Positions 16,846 through 26,411 of a DNA stretch of 64,000 nucleotides are shown here, piece after piece. The stretch covers positions 248,001-312,000 of the forward strand of contig JABTUN010000004.1 of the NCBI GenBank assembly GCA_015075365.1. Reading direction: 5' to 3'. Both the position numbers and the translations under genes were made by a program. A model generated the notes under the pieces. That model did not search any database. It was not told the DNA's origin and saw only the letters and a program-made list of their open reading frames with translations. Each line of letters begins with the position of its first letter. Position 1 is the stretch's first letter. Source of the DNA: Verrucomicrobiaceae bacterium. GTDB taxonomy: Bacteria; Verrucomicrobiota; Verrucomicrobiia; Verrucomicrobiales; Verrucomicrobiaceae.

Positions 16846-18960
16846 ATGTCTGACGATCCCTTTGGCAATCGCAGTGACGGCCCGAACCGCCGCCACCCGG
16901 AACCGCAATTCAACTGGCGCGGCTTCATGCTCTTCGTGCTGGCCATCTTCCTCCTCGCCGGAGGCATCTGGGCCAGCAACAAGTCCACGAGCCAGAAGAT
17001 GAACTACGCGGACTTCAAGTCCATGGTAACAGAGGACCGTATCGACAAGTCCCAGCCGCTGAAGCTCATCAGCTTTGACACCACGAGCCGCCAGCTCATC
17101 CGCGGGCTTTATTTTGAAAAGGGACGGAGTGTGGCCCCGCCGGCTCCTGTGACCGTGGACGCCACGGATGCCGCTCCGGTTCCGCAGGCCCCTCCTGTTT
17201 TGACGCCTGGCAAACCGGCCAGCCTTCCGCGTCAGTTCGAGGTGGAGGTGAACATTGATTTTCAGAAGGAGGAACTGCAAAAGCTGCTCGCCGCGCACAA
17301 GATCGACATCGTGGCGCACACCGAGGCGGAGCCGTGGGCCATGGTGAGCTTCCTGCTGCCACTGGCGATCGTCCTGGCACTGTTTTACTTCCTCGTACGC
17401 CAGCAGATCCGCAGCGCGGGCCGCGGTGCGCTCAGCTTTGGCAAGAGCCGCGCCAAGATGCTCTCGCAGGATCGCAACAAGGTCACCTTCAAGGATGTGG
17501 CAGGTGTCGAGGAGGCCAAGGAGGAGGTGCAGGAGCTCGTCGAGTTCCTCAAAGACCCGAAGAAGTTCCAGCGTCTCGGCGGTAAGATCCCCAAAGGCGT
17601 GCTCATGGTCGGCCCTCCCGGCACGGGCAAGACGCTCCTCGCCAAGGCCATCGCCGGTGAGGCCGATGTGCCCTTCTTCAGCATCAGCGGCTCCGATTTC
17701 GTCGAGATGTTCGTCGGCGTTGGTGCCAGCCGTGTGCGCGACATGTTCGAGCAGGGCCGCAAAAACGCCCCCTGCCTTATTTTCATCGATGAAATCGATG
17801 CCGTGGGCCGTCATCGCGGCCACGGACTCGGTGGCGGTCACGATGAGCGCGAACAGACGCTCAATGCCATGCTCGTCGAGATGGATGGTTTCGACACGCA
17901 GGAGGGCATCATCATCATCGCCGCCACGAACCGGCCGGATGTTCTCGACCCCGCGCTGCTGCGCCCGGGACGCTTTGACCGCCAGGTCACCGTCTCTCTC
18001 CCGGACGTGAAAGGCCGCGAGGAGATTCTCCGCGTGCATGCCAAGAAGGTCAAACTGGCCGAAAATGCCGATCTCTCGAAAATCGCCCGCGGCACGCCCG
18101 GCTTCTCCGGCGCGGAACTGGCGAATCTGCTCAACGAGGCCGCGCTGCTGGCTGCACGGCAGAACTTGAAAGCCATCACAAATGCAGAGCTCGAAGAGGC
18201 GCGTGACAAGGTGCGCTGGGGCCGCGAGCGCCGTAGCATGGCCATGAGCGAGAAGGAAAAGCAGTCCACCGCCTGGCACGAGGCCGGCCACGCCATCGTC
18301 AGCGTGCTTTTGGAGCACACGGATCCGCTGCACAAGGTCACCATCATCCCGCGCGGTCACGCGCTCGGCGTCACCATGTCCCTTCCGGAGGGGGACCAGC
18401 ACTCGTTCCACTTGAAGGAGGCGCTTGACCGCATCGCCATGACCGCCGCGGGTCGCATCGCGGAGGAGCTTTTCACGCACGATCTTTCCACCGGTGCGTC
18501 AAACGATATCAAACAGATGACCCGCCTTGCCCGCAACATGGTGTGTGAATGGGGCATGAGCGAGAAACTCGGCATGGTCGGCTACGGCTCGCACGAAGAC
18601 CAGGTGTTCCTTGGCCGCGACATCAACCGCTCCCGTGACTACAGCGAGGCCACTGCGCAGGAAATCGACCGCGAGGTGCGCCGCCTCGTCGATGAAGGCT
18701 ACGAACGCGCCAAGAAACTCATCCTCGACAACCGCGACAAAGTGGAACTGATCGCCAACGCGCTCCTCGAGTATGAAACGCTCGATGGCGATCAGGTGAA
18801 AGACATCGTCATGCATGGACGCATGCTCAATCCGCCGGAAACCCGCAGCAAACCCCCGCCCCCGCCGCCGCTGCCGAAGGCCCAGGGGCCGCGTCCCGCG
18901 AAGGTCGAGGACGAGGACACCGGCGGCCTCGCTCCCGGACTTGCTGGAGCCACGGCCTGA
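16846..18960 (+). CDS. ftsH: ATP-dependent zinc metalloprotease FtsH
   Basis: 704 residues. Two membrane helices (about 25-43 and 165-184) flank a periplasmic loop. The AAA+ module has Walker A GPPGTGKT (256-263), Walker B LIFIDEID (311-318) and the second region of homology around ATNRPD. The protease carries HEAGH (478-482), with the third zinc ligand expected at D554 in ASNDIKQ. It degrades misfolded membrane proteins and regulatory factors at the inner membrane. The C-terminal tail is Pro-rich (PPPPPPLPKAQG) and variable in the family. The gene is monocistronic, with a promoter-like pair upstream and a terminator at its end. Confidence 0.97.
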   Translation: MSDDPFGNRSDGPNRRHPEPQFNWRGFMLFVLAIFLLAGGIWASNKSTSQKMNYADFKSMVTEDRIDKSQPLKLISFDTTSRQLIRGLYFEKGRSVAPPAPVTVDATDAAPVPQAPPVLTPGKPASLPRQFEVEVNIDFQKEELQKLLAAHKIDIVAHTEAEPWAMVSFLLPLAIVLALFYFLVRQQIRSAGRGALSFGKSRAKMLSQDRNKVTFKDVAGVEEAKEEVQELVEFLKDPKKFQRLGGKIPKGVLMVGPPGTGKTLLAKAIAGEADVPFFSISGSDFVEMFVGVGASRVRDMFEQGRKNAPCLIFIDEIDAVGRHRGHGLGGGHDEREQTLNAMLVEMDGFDTQEGIIIIAATNRPDVLDPALLRPGRFDRQVTVSLPDVKGREEILRVHAKKVKLAENADLSKIARGTPGFSGAELANLLNEAALLAARQNLKAITNAELEEARDKVRWGRERRSMAMSEKEKQSTAWHEAGHAIVSVLLEHTDPLHKVTIIPRGHALGVTMSLPEGDQHSFHLKEALDRIAMTAAGRIAEELFTHDLSTGASNDIKQMTRLARNMVCEWGMSEKLGMVGYGSHEDQVFLGRDINRSRDYSEATAQEIDREVRRLVDEGYERAKKLILDNRDKVELIANALLEYETLDGDQVKDIVMHGRMLNPPETRSKPPPPPPLPKAQGPRPAKVEDEDTGGLAPGLAGATA

Positions 18961-18978
18961 TCAGATCACCCAAGAGGA

Positions 18979-19009
18979 GGGCGGGATTTCATTCCCGCCC
19001 TGCTTTTTT
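18979..19009 (+). terminator. Rho-independent terminator after ftsH
   Basis: GGGCGGGA (18979-18986) pairs with TCCCGCCC (18993-19000) around a six-base loop, followed by TGC and six T residues. It overlaps the last codons of the convergent AGE-family gene. Confidence 0.85.
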
Positions 19010-20209
19010 GCCCGCAGGCTCCAGTAACTGCCAGCAATACCAGAGCATGCGTGGCAGGTGGAAGGGGCCCTTCCATATGCTGCCCTTCAACGGGACCGAG
19101 GGGGAGCCGTCACGGTGCAGGTAGCCGAACCACTCTCCGTGCTCCGGGTCCGGGAAGTGCGCGAAACTCCACTCATGCACCTGCTGATGCCACTGCGCGT
19201 ATTTTGCATCGCCAGTGACATGCCAGGCCAGTTGCGTGGCAATGATCGCTTCATTGTGCGGCCACCAGAACTTCATGTCATGCCAGTACTCCTGCACGGG
19301 TTTGCCAAAAACATCGCGGAAATAAAAGATGCCGCCTTTTTCCGCGTCCCAGCCGCGCTGCCACATGCCGTCCAGGATGTCGAGACCAAGGTGGATGTAG
19401 CTCTTTTCCCGGCGCCAGCGACCCTCGTGCAGGATGAACCAGGCGCACTCCAGCGCATGGCCGGGATTTAGCGTGCGACCGTCGAAATGGTCGATGATCG
19501 CCCCGTCCGGCGCGACGACCTCCATCAGCGCACCCAGGTCCGGTTTGAAGAAGAACTGCCGGATCTCCAAGATGAAGCGATCGATCCATTCGGTGCATGT
19601 GTGGCCGGCGTTTTTATGATCGCCGAGGTTTAGCCGCAGTTCCTGCGCCGTCGCGATGCCAATCATGAGCGCCCCGATGCCCATCATCGGGCGCGTGTTC
19701 GGCTCCACCTTCGGCTGCATCATGCCCGGCTCGAAGCTATGTTTTAAGTAGGTGGTAAAGTCGCGTTTCGCCTTGTCTGCGTAGCTCTCATCGCCGGTCG
19801 CCCGCGCATACGCGGCGTGCGCGATGGCCGCGAAGGCCTCGCTGAAGACATAGCGGCGCATCCGTAGCGGCCGGCCCTCGCGCGTGACGGTGAAGAACAG
19901 CTTTCCGTCCGTTGCGTAGCCATGCGTGTCGAGAAAGGCCAGGCACGAGCCCGCCGCGTCCAGCCATTCGCGGTTTTTTTCGACCGTGTTGAACAGCGTC
20001 GCGAACATCCACGCTGCTCGCCCCTGAAACCAGATGCTCTTGTCCGTGTCGAGAATCGAACCGTCGCGGTCCAGTGAGGTGATGATGCCGTCAAACTCGC
20101 GGTCCATGCCGTTTTTCAGCCAGAAGGGCATCACATCCTCCAGCAGCGTGTCTCGATACAGCCTGCGCAGTGTCTCGCGGCCGTCAGGTTGGGTCAGGTT
20201 TCCGTTCAT
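18989..20209 (-). CDS. AGE-family N-acylglucosamine 2-epimerase / isomerase
   Basis: 406 residues, the family's usual size. It has the (alpha/alpha)6-barrel landmarks of the N-acylglucosamine 2-epimerase family: RAAWMFATLFN, GHALECAWFIL and KFWWPHNEAIIATQLAW, which contribute the catalytic histidines. Members interconvert N-acyl-glucosamine/mannosamine, cellobiose/glucosyl-mannose or related sugars; the exact substrate is not decided by these motifs. Start chosen at 20209 (MNGNLTQPDG), with 25 non-family residues upstream excluded. It diverges from a hydroxypyruvate-isomerase-like gene 81 bases away, suggesting joint sugar metabolism. Confidence 0.9.
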   Translation of the reverse strand: MNGNLTQPDGRETLRRLYRDTLLEDVMPFWLKNGMDREFDGIITSLDRDGSILDTDKSIWFQGRAAWMFATLFNTVEKNREWLDAAGSCLAFLDTHGYATDGKLFFTVTREGRPLRMRRYVFSEAFAAIAHAAYARATGDESYADKAKRDFTTYLKHSFEPGMMQPKVEPNTRPMMGIGALMIGIATAQELRLNLGDHKNAGHTCTEWIDRFILEIRQFFFKPDLGALMEVVAPDGAIIDHFDGRTLNPGHALECAWFILHEGRWRREKSYIHLGLDILDGMWQRGWDAEKGGIFYFRDVFGKPVQEYWHDMKFWWPHNEAIIATQLAWHVTGDAKYAQWHQQVHEWSFAHFPDPEHGEWFGYLHRDGSPSVPLKGSIWKGPFHLPRMLWYCWQLLEPAGKKAGRE

Positions 20210-20290
20210 GGGCTGCCGATTCTCACGCCGGGCGGCCTCGAGGCCAAGAAATGAATTTTGGACCTGACAGCGCTCGTGTAGCATCGCCCC

Positions 20291-21175
20291 ATGACCTCAA
20301 CCTATCTCTCCCGCCGCCACTTTGGCATCCTCTCGCTCGCCACCATGCTGCAAACACAGCTCGAAGCCATGGAGAGGGCTGCTGGCGGCAAAGTTCGGCA
20401 CTCGGTCTGCAAATGGTGCTACAAGGATATCCCGCTGGAGGACATGTGCCTCGCCGCGAAGGAGATCGGCATCGAATCCATTGAGCTGCTCGATCCGAAA
20501 GACTTCGTTACGATGAAGAAGCACGGCCTGCACTGCGCCATGGTCAGCTATCCCATCATTGAAGGCCCCGGCGGCGTGAAGATCGGCCCCATCCCGAAGG
20601 GCTGGAACCGCGTCGAGCATCACGACCTGCTCGTGCAGGCCTACGAGCCGCTTTTGAAGACCAGCGCCGAGGCGGGCTTCAAGCAGGTCATCTGCTTCAG
20701 TGGCAATCGCGAGGGCATGAGCGACGAGCAAGGCCTCGAAAACTGCGCCCAGGGCCTCCAGCGCCTCCTGCCGCTGTGCGAGAAGCTCGGCATCACGCTC
20801 GTGATGGAGCTGCTCAACAGCAAAGTGAACCACCCGGATTACATGTGCGATAAAAGCGCCTGGGGCGTGTCCTTGGTGAAGAAGCTCGCCTCACCGCACT
20901 TCAAGCTGCTCTACGACATCTACCACATGCAGATCATGGAGGGCGATGTCATCGCCACCATCCGCCGCGATCACGAAGCGTTCGCCCATTATCACACGGG
21001 CGGCGTTCCCGGACGTGCGGAAATCGACGAAACGCAGGAACTATATTACCCCGCCATCATCAAAGCGATCCAGGAGACGGGGTACACAGGCTATCTCGGC
21101 CAGGAGTTCATCCCGAAGCGTCAGAACAAGCTCGCCTCCCTCAAGCAAGGTGTTCAAATATGCACAGTTTCCTGA
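20291..21175 (+). CDS. Hydroxypyruvate-isomerase-like TIM-barrel protein
   Basis: 294 residues of the sugar-phosphate isomerase/epimerase (AP endonuclease 2) fold, nearest to the hydroxypyruvate isomerase (Hyi) group: LVMELLNSKVNHPDYMCD, KLLYDIYHMQIMEGD and HYHTGGVPGRAEIDETQEL carry the metal-binding Glu, Asp, His and Glu. The N-terminus (STYLSRRHFGILSLATML) looks like a Tat signal, so the protein may be exported, as with many paralogues in this phylum. It is divergent from the AGE epimerase. Confidence 0.85.
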   Translation: MTSTYLSRRHFGILSLATMLQTQLEAMERAAGGKVRHSVCKWCYKDIPLEDMCLAAKEIGIESIELLDPKDFVTMKKHGLHCAMVSYPIIEGPGGVKIGPIPKGWNRVEHHDLLVQAYEPLLKTSAEAGFKQVICFSGNREGMSDEQGLENCAQGLQRLLPLCEKLGITLVMELLNSKVNHPDYMCDKSAWGVSLVKKLASPHFKLLYDIYHMQIMEGDVIATIRRDHEAFAHYHTGGVPGRAEIDETQELYYPAIIKAIQETGYTGYLGQEFIPKRQNKLASLKQGVQICTVS

Positions 21176-21300
21176 CCGCTTGGAGGGCAGGAGGCAGGCA
21201 AGGATTGCCAAAAAAAGCAAAAATGTGCAAAAACACCTAAATTAAACGGGGGGCCACGCGTTCGCACCACGAGCCCCTTCTTTTCCCACCCACTCTACCC

Positions 21301-23526
21301 ATGAAACGAACCCATAAACTGCTCAGCAGCCTCCTCATCCCGGCTCTGTTTACCGGCCTCGCCTTGGCGGAGCCGCGCACTTGGACAGATGTCCAAGGCC
21401 GACAGGTCACCGCGTCATTTGTCAGCCTTGAAGGTGATCAGATCACCCTCCAGACCGCTGATGGTAACCTGCACCGCTTCCCGGTGTCCAACCTGTCTGC
21501 CGAAGACCAGACGCTGGCGAAGAAGTTGACCGCTGCTGCTCCTGCATCTGCACCTGCTGCCGATGGACAGCCTGCCTACATGGCGAACGCCACAGTGGCC
21601 AAGGCTGCTTCCACCATCGACACATTGGTCGCCAAAGGGTTGGTCCGCGCGAATCCGGAGCGTGTCAAAGCCGGTAAGCAGCCGATCACCAGTTTCAACG
21701 CCCCTTGCACCGACGAGCAGTTCGTCCGTCGCGTCTATCTTGACATCGTGGGACGAATTCCGACGCATGATGAAGCCCAGGCATTTTTTGCCAATGCGGC
21801 AAAGGACAAGCGCGCCAAGCTCATCGACATGCTTTTGGACAGCCCTGGTTACAACAGCCACATGTTCAACTACATCGCTGAAATGCTGCGCGTGAAAGAC
21901 CGCCTCGACGGCGGTAACAACATCCGCGGCATCCCCTACATCAACTGGCTGCAGAAGCAGATCGAGAGTAATACGGCGTGGGACAAAATGGTCTATGAAA
22001 TGCTCACGGCTACAGGCAAGATGTGGCACAACGGGGCCGCGGGTTATCTGCTTCGTGACGCCGGCATGCCGCTGGACAACCTCGCCAACACACTTGCTGT
22101 CTTTCTGGGCACGGATGTCGCCTGCGCGCAGTGCCATGACCATCCGTTCTCCGACTGGACCCAGCATCAGTTCTTTGAAATGGCCTCTTTCTTCGGTGCC
22201 ACCTCCACCCGTTATCGTCCGGTGCGCGCCCGCCGCGGTGATGACAGCATGATGGGCGGTGACATGGGCAACAAGCTCATGGCCGACATCGAGTCCATTA
22301 TTGAGAAGAACGGCATGGACATCACACGCCTTCGCAACGGCATCCAGCAATACATCGGCGCCAACCGCTACGCGATCACTGACACGGAGACAAATACCAT
22401 CAAGCTTCCGCATGATTACAAGTATCCGGACGCCAAGCCGGGCGACTCCGTGGCTCCGAAGTTCATCACGTGGAGCAAGGAGGACAAAAACCTCCCCGCT
22501 TACAAGCAAAAGACCAAGGTGGAGGAAGACCTCCGTGTTTCCTTTGCCACCTGGGCCACGCACCCCACCAATCCTCGCTTTGCCATGGCGATTGCCAACC
22601 GCATGTGGGCTCGTGCCTTCGGCGTGGGCGTGGCGAATATCGTGACCAACATTGACGATCCCAACCAGTCATCCAACCCGGAATTGCTCAAGCACCTGGC
22701 CGAGGAGATGAAGCGTGTGAAGTTCAGTCTGAAGGACTTCATGCGTATCATCTACAATACTCGCGCCTACCAGTCAGAGGCGACCACGGAGGCCATCGCG
22801 ATGGGCGAGCCCTATTACTTCCAGGGGCCGCAGCTTCGCCGCCTCACAGCCGAACAGGCCTGGGATTCCTTCATGACCCTTGTCCTTGGGGAACCAGACA
22901 AGTACAAGAAGCCTCTTGAAGACCTCTACAGCCGCGCCATCGACCTTGATCTTTCCAATCCGAAACTCGATGCACAGACCGTCCTCATGAAATACGAGGC
23001 CTATCGCAACATGGAGGCCAAAGAACGCGCTCTCATGGGTGGCAGCCTTGCTTCTGCGGGCGAGGACATGATGATGGAGGGCAAAAAAGCCAAGGGCAAA
23101 GATTCCAAAGGTGGTTCTGATATGATGGAGAACGCTTCCCTTGCCTACGGTGGCATGGTGCTGCGCCGCGCAGCCGAGCTTGAGCAACCCGCCCGTCCGG
23201 GACACTTCCTGATCGAGTTTGGCCAGTCGCCGCGCAATCTGATCGACGGCAGTTCCAAAGTTGGTTCTGTGCCCCAGGTGTTGATGATGATGAACGGTCA
23301 GGCCCAGGAGATGCTCACCAATCGTGACTCCCTCCTGTTCCGCACCATGGAAAAAGTGAAATCTCCCTCCGAGAAGGTCGAAGCTCTCTTTGTCTCGGTC
23401 CTCAGCCGTCGTCCGACGATGGTCGAGAAGGACATCGCCAAGCGTGCCCTCTCGGCCGGCGATGAAGGCTATTCCAACATGATCTGGGCCTTGATCAACA
23501 CCCGCGAGTTCATCTTCCTGCAATAA
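21301..23526 (+). CDS. DUF1549/DUF1553 cytochrome-like protein with SHD1 domain
   Basis: 741 residues with a signal peptide (to about residue 23). An SHD1-like beta-barrel follows (about 25-75: RTWTDVQGRQVTASFVSLEG). DUF1549 (about 133-300) contains a single CAQCHDHPF motif, a haem-c-like CxxCH at 275-279. DUF1553 (about 430-740) contains NPRFAMAIANRMWARAFG. Such proteins are a hallmark of Planctomycetes and Verrucomicrobia, always paired with a DUF1501 protein as here, and are thought to work in the periplasm, possibly in polysaccharide breakdown. The biochemical role is not established. It forms an operon with the gene at 23580. Confidence 0.92.
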   Translation: MKRTHKLLSSLLIPALFTGLALAEPRTWTDVQGRQVTASFVSLEGDQITLQTADGNLHRFPVSNLSAEDQTLAKKLTAAAPASAPAADGQPAYMANATVAKAASTIDTLVAKGLVRANPERVKAGKQPITSFNAPCTDEQFVRRVYLDIVGRIPTHDEAQAFFANAAKDKRAKLIDMLLDSPGYNSHMFNYIAEMLRVKDRLDGGNNIRGIPYINWLQKQIESNTAWDKMVYEMLTATGKMWHNGAAGYLLRDAGMPLDNLANTLAVFLGTDVACAQCHDHPFSDWTQHQFFEMASFFGATSTRYRPVRARRGDDSMMGGDMGNKLMADIESIIEKNGMDITRLRNGIQQYIGANRYAITDTETNTIKLPHDYKYPDAKPGDSVAPKFITWSKEDKNLPAYKQKTKVEEDLRVSFATWATHPTNPRFAMAIANRMWARAFGVGVANIVTNIDDPNQSSNPELLKHLAEEMKRVKFSLKDFMRIIYNTRAYQSEATTEAIAMGEPYYFQGPQLRRLTAEQAWDSFMTLVLGEPDKYKKPLEDLYSRAIDLDLSNPKLDAQTVLMKYEAYRNMEAKERALMGGSLASAGEDMMMEGKKAKGKDSKGGSDMMENASLAYGGMVLRRAAELEQPARPGHFLIEFGQSPRNLIDGSSKVGSVPQVLMMMNGQAQEMLTNRDSLLFRTMEKVKSPSEKVEALFVSVLSRRPTMVEKDIAKRALSAGDEGYSNMIWALINTREFIFLQ

Positions 23527-23579
23527 CCCTCTCCGACTGGATTCTCCGACACACCCACCACGCGCCAACACTACTGACC

Positions 23580-24866
23580 ATGAAAACCGAACTCAACAAA
23601 CTCAACCCCATGGCCCGCCGCGACTTTATGATGCGGACGGCCCAGACAGCCCTCGGCGTCACCGTGATGCCGGCCTTGAACCTCCGTGCCGCAGGCTCCA
23701 CCGGCCCTGGCACACCGGGATTCGGCAAAGCCAAGAATGTCATCTTCCTTTGGATGGGCGGCGGCATGACCCACATTGACACTTGGGATCCCAAAACCGG
23801 TTCCACCAAGGGCCCGACTGATCCCATTAAGGCCAAGGGTGGTATCGACTACCTGGGAGGCACGATGGAGAAAATGGCCGCTGTATCTGACAAGATCACT
23901 ATTGTCCGTTCCATGTCCTCCAAGACGGGCGTTCATGAGTCAGGCACCTACATTATGAAGACCGGCTATGAGCCCCGTGGCACGATCGTGCACCCCAATC
24001 TGGGGGCATGGGCGTCTCACTTCCTAGGACGCATCAAAGGAGTGACGCTGCCGGACAGCGTGGTTGTCAACAGCGGCAGCGCCTACCCTGGTGCCGGCTT
24101 CTTCCCTCCGGCTTTGAGTCCGATCCCGATCTCCAATCCAGAAACTGGGTTGCAGAATATCCGCCCAACGACTTCCGACGGGCAGTTCCAGAAGCGCATC
24201 TCTCTGATGGACGAGTTCGATTCTGCTTTCCGGAAGAAGTTCCAGTCGGAAGAGGTCAAGGCTTACACCGAGTTTTATGATGAAACCATGAAACTCATGA
24301 AGAGCGAGGACCTCAAAGCATTCGATTTGAGCCAGGAGTCCGCTGCTACTCGTGAAAAATTTGGCCGCAACCAGTTCGGTCAGGGTGCGCTGCTGGCGCG
24401 CCGTCTGGTCCAGTCTGGCGTGCGGTTCGTGGAAGTTCAGTCCGGTGGCTGGGACATGCATAACAACATCGACCAAGCTCTCGGCACGACCACGGCCAAC
24501 ATGGACTCCGTGTTTGCTGCGCTCATTGAGGATCTTGCCTCCAATGGCCTTCTTGAATCCACGCTCGTGGTGATGGGGTCGGAATTCGGACGCACGCCTG
24601 ACATCAATGAAAACGAAGGTCGTGACCATTACCCGCTTGCCTACTCCACAGTCTTTGCTGGCGGTGGCGTGAAAGCCGGCTTCGTATATGGTGCTACCGA
24701 CAAGGACGGCCGTCGCGTCACGGACAAGCAGGTCACTCCGCAAGATTTCCAGGCCACCATCGGTCATGCCATGGGTCTGCCTGTGGACGAAGTCGTCATG
24801 TCCCCCTCCAACCGTCCGTTCACGGTTGGCGATAAAGGCGTGCCGGTTCTCGATATCTTCGCGTAG
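23580..24866 (+). CDS. DUF1501 (sulfatase-like fold) exported protein
   Basis: 428 residues. The N-terminus has a twin-arginine signal (MARRDFMMRTAQTALGVTVMPAL). The body is DUF1501, an alkaline-phosphatase-like fold: VIFLWMGGGMTHIDTWDPK at the start, GGWDMHNNI in the middle and VMGSEFGRTPDINENEGRDHYP near the C-terminus, which carry the metal-site Asp/His/Glu residues. It lies 53 bases after the DUF1549/1553 gene and ends at a strong terminator. The pair is conserved across the phylum and likely acts together in the periplasm. Confidence 0.92.
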   Translation: MKTELNKLNPMARRDFMMRTAQTALGVTVMPALNLRAAGSTGPGTPGFGKAKNVIFLWMGGGMTHIDTWDPKTGSTKGPTDPIKAKGGIDYLGGTMEKMAAVSDKITIVRSMSSKTGVHESGTYIMKTGYEPRGTIVHPNLGAWASHFLGRIKGVTLPDSVVVNSGSAYPGAGFFPPALSPIPISNPETGLQNIRPTTSDGQFQKRISLMDEFDSAFRKKFQSEEVKAYTEFYDETMKLMKSEDLKAFDLSQESAATREKFGRNQFGQGALLARRLVQSGVRFVEVQSGGWDMHNNIDQALGTTTANMDSVFAALIEDLASNGLLESTLVVMGSEFGRTPDINENEGRDHYPLAYSTVFAGGGVKAGFVYGATDKDGRRVTDKQVTPQDFQATIGHAMGLPVDEVVMSPSNRPFTVGDKGVPVLDIFA

Positions 24867-24897
24867 CCTCCGTCAAGGGTATGTTATTCTCACAGAG

Positions 24898-24923
24898 CAC
24901 CCGGTCGGAAGACCGGGTGTTTT
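24898..24923 (+). terminator. Rho-independent terminator of the DUF1549/1553-DUF1501 operon
   Basis: A perfect nine-base stem CACCCGGTC / GACCGGGTG with a GGAA loop is followed by four T residues, 31 bases after the DUF1501 stop. Confidence 0.9.
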
Positions 24924-24979
24924 GCTATGTGGGGGCGACAACGCTCATCTTGTCAGAACAACGTCGCTATCACTCGTCT

Positions 24980-26350
24980 TCAGCAAGAGGATAGCACATC
25001 ACGCCAGTGGGCGAGTCTGTCCCTCACATTCTGCGGCGAGGGAGCGCCGATGCCTTTGCGCGCCTCCATGGCTGTCTTGACATTCAGGCAGCTCATGACA
25101 TCAGCTTTGAATGCTTGGGAGAAACCTTGGAACTCCTCGAGGCTCATGTCGCCGAACGGTTTCCTTTCGGCGATCGAATGCGCAACAAGCTTTCCGATGA
25201 CCTCATGGGCCTGGCGGAACGGCACGCCACGGTTCACAAGGTAATCAGCCAGATCTGTCGCCAGCAGCATTGGATCGGCTGCCGCGGCTTCGGTTCTAGC
25301 ACGGTTCACATCCATGCCGCTGACCATTTCAGCGAAAACCTCCAAGGCGGCCGAAATGGTGTCGATCGAGTCAAATAGAGGTTCCTTGTCCTCCTGCAGA
25401 TCGCGGTTGTAGGTCATCGGCAGGCCCTTGATCAGGGCGAGCAGGCTCATGAGGTTGCCAATAAGGCGGGCGGATTTGCCCCGTGTCAGCTCGGCAACGT
25501 CCGGGTTTTTCTTTTGTGGCATCAACGACGAGCCGGTGGTGTGCGCGTCACTCAGCGTGACAAAGGCAAATTCCGCGCTGGCCCACAAGATGACGTCCTC
25601 GCTCAGCCGTGAGAGATGCACCCCGATCATGGAGATCGTGAAGAGAAACTCCGCCACAAAATCCCGGTCGCTTACCGCATCCATTGAGTTTTGTGTCACG
25701 CCGTCAAAGCCAAGCAGGCTGGCCACGTATTCGCGGTCGAGTATGATTGTGCTCCCTGCGAGAGCACCGGACCCTAGCGGCATCACATTGAGACGCTGGC
25801 GGCAGTCAGCCAGGCGGGAGGTGTCTCTCTCCAGCATCTCCACATAGGCCAGCAGGTGATGCGCGAAAAAGACTGGCTGCCCGCGTTGGAGGTGCGTGTA
25901 GCCCGGCATGACCGTGTCGCCACCGCGTTCGGCACATTCGACAAGCGCCGCCTGCATGGCGCGGACGAGTTTCATGATCGTGTCGATGCTGGAGCGGCAA
26001 TAAAGGCGTGCATCCGTGGCCACCTGATCGTTTCGACTGCGGGCTGTGTGCAGTTTGGCTCCGGCGGGACCGATGCGTCTTGTGAGCTCCGCCTCGATGT
26101 TCATGTGGACGTCCTCCAGCGCTTCCTTGAACTCAAATTCGCCATTCTCGATATCCGCCCGGATGCCCAGCAGGCCCTTCTCGATCTGTTGCTGCTCTTC
26201 CGCGGTCAGGATCCCGGCTTTGAGCAGTCCTTTGGAATGAGCAATCGAACCGGCAATGTCGTGTGCATACAGACGCCAGTCAAACGACACGGATTCTCCA
26301 TAGCGCTGCACGAGAGCGCTGGTTTCTTGGGCAAAACGGCCTTTCCACAT
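24980..26350 (-). CDS. argH: Argininosuccinate lyase
   Basis: 456 residues, the standard length. It splits argininosuccinate into arginine and fumarate, the last step of arginine synthesis, as a cytosolic tetramer. The superfamily signature GSSLMPQKKNPDVAEL is intact, as are LHTARSRNDQVATDARL near residue 105 and the catalytic His in PGYTHLQRGQP. It converges on the DUF1501 gene and diverges from a PAS-AraC regulator 61 bases away; other arginine genes are not in the window. Confidence 0.97.
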   Translation of the reverse strand: MWKGRFAQETSALVQRYGESVSFDWRLYAHDIAGSIAHSKGLLKAGILTAEEQQQIEKGLLGIRADIENGEFEFKEALEDVHMNIEAELTRRIGPAGAKLHTARSRNDQVATDARLYCRSSIDTIMKLVRAMQAALVECAERGGDTVMPGYTHLQRGQPVFFAHHLLAYVEMLERDTSRLADCRQRLNVMPLGSGALAGSTIILDREYVASLLGFDGVTQNSMDAVSDRDFVAEFLFTISMIGVHLSRLSEDVILWASAEFAFVTLSDAHTTGSSLMPQKKNPDVAELTRGKSARLIGNLMSLLALIKGLPMTYNRDLQEDKEPLFDSIDTISAALEVFAEMVSGMDVNRARTEAAAADPMLLATDLADYLVNRGVPFRQAHEVIGKLVAHSIAERKPFGDMSLEEFQGFSQAFKADVMSCLNVKTAMEARKGIGAPSPQNVRDRLAHWRDVLSSC

Positions 26351-26411
26351 AAGTAAAGCCTGTGAGATTAAAGGGATTCAACCCCGGCGCAACTGCTGCC
26401 ACATCCCAGTC

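Noticed and set aside
16771..18480. A 569-codon open frame on the minus strand
   Set aside because: It is antisense to ftsH, with no recognisable motif and a composition typical of a mirrored coding frame.
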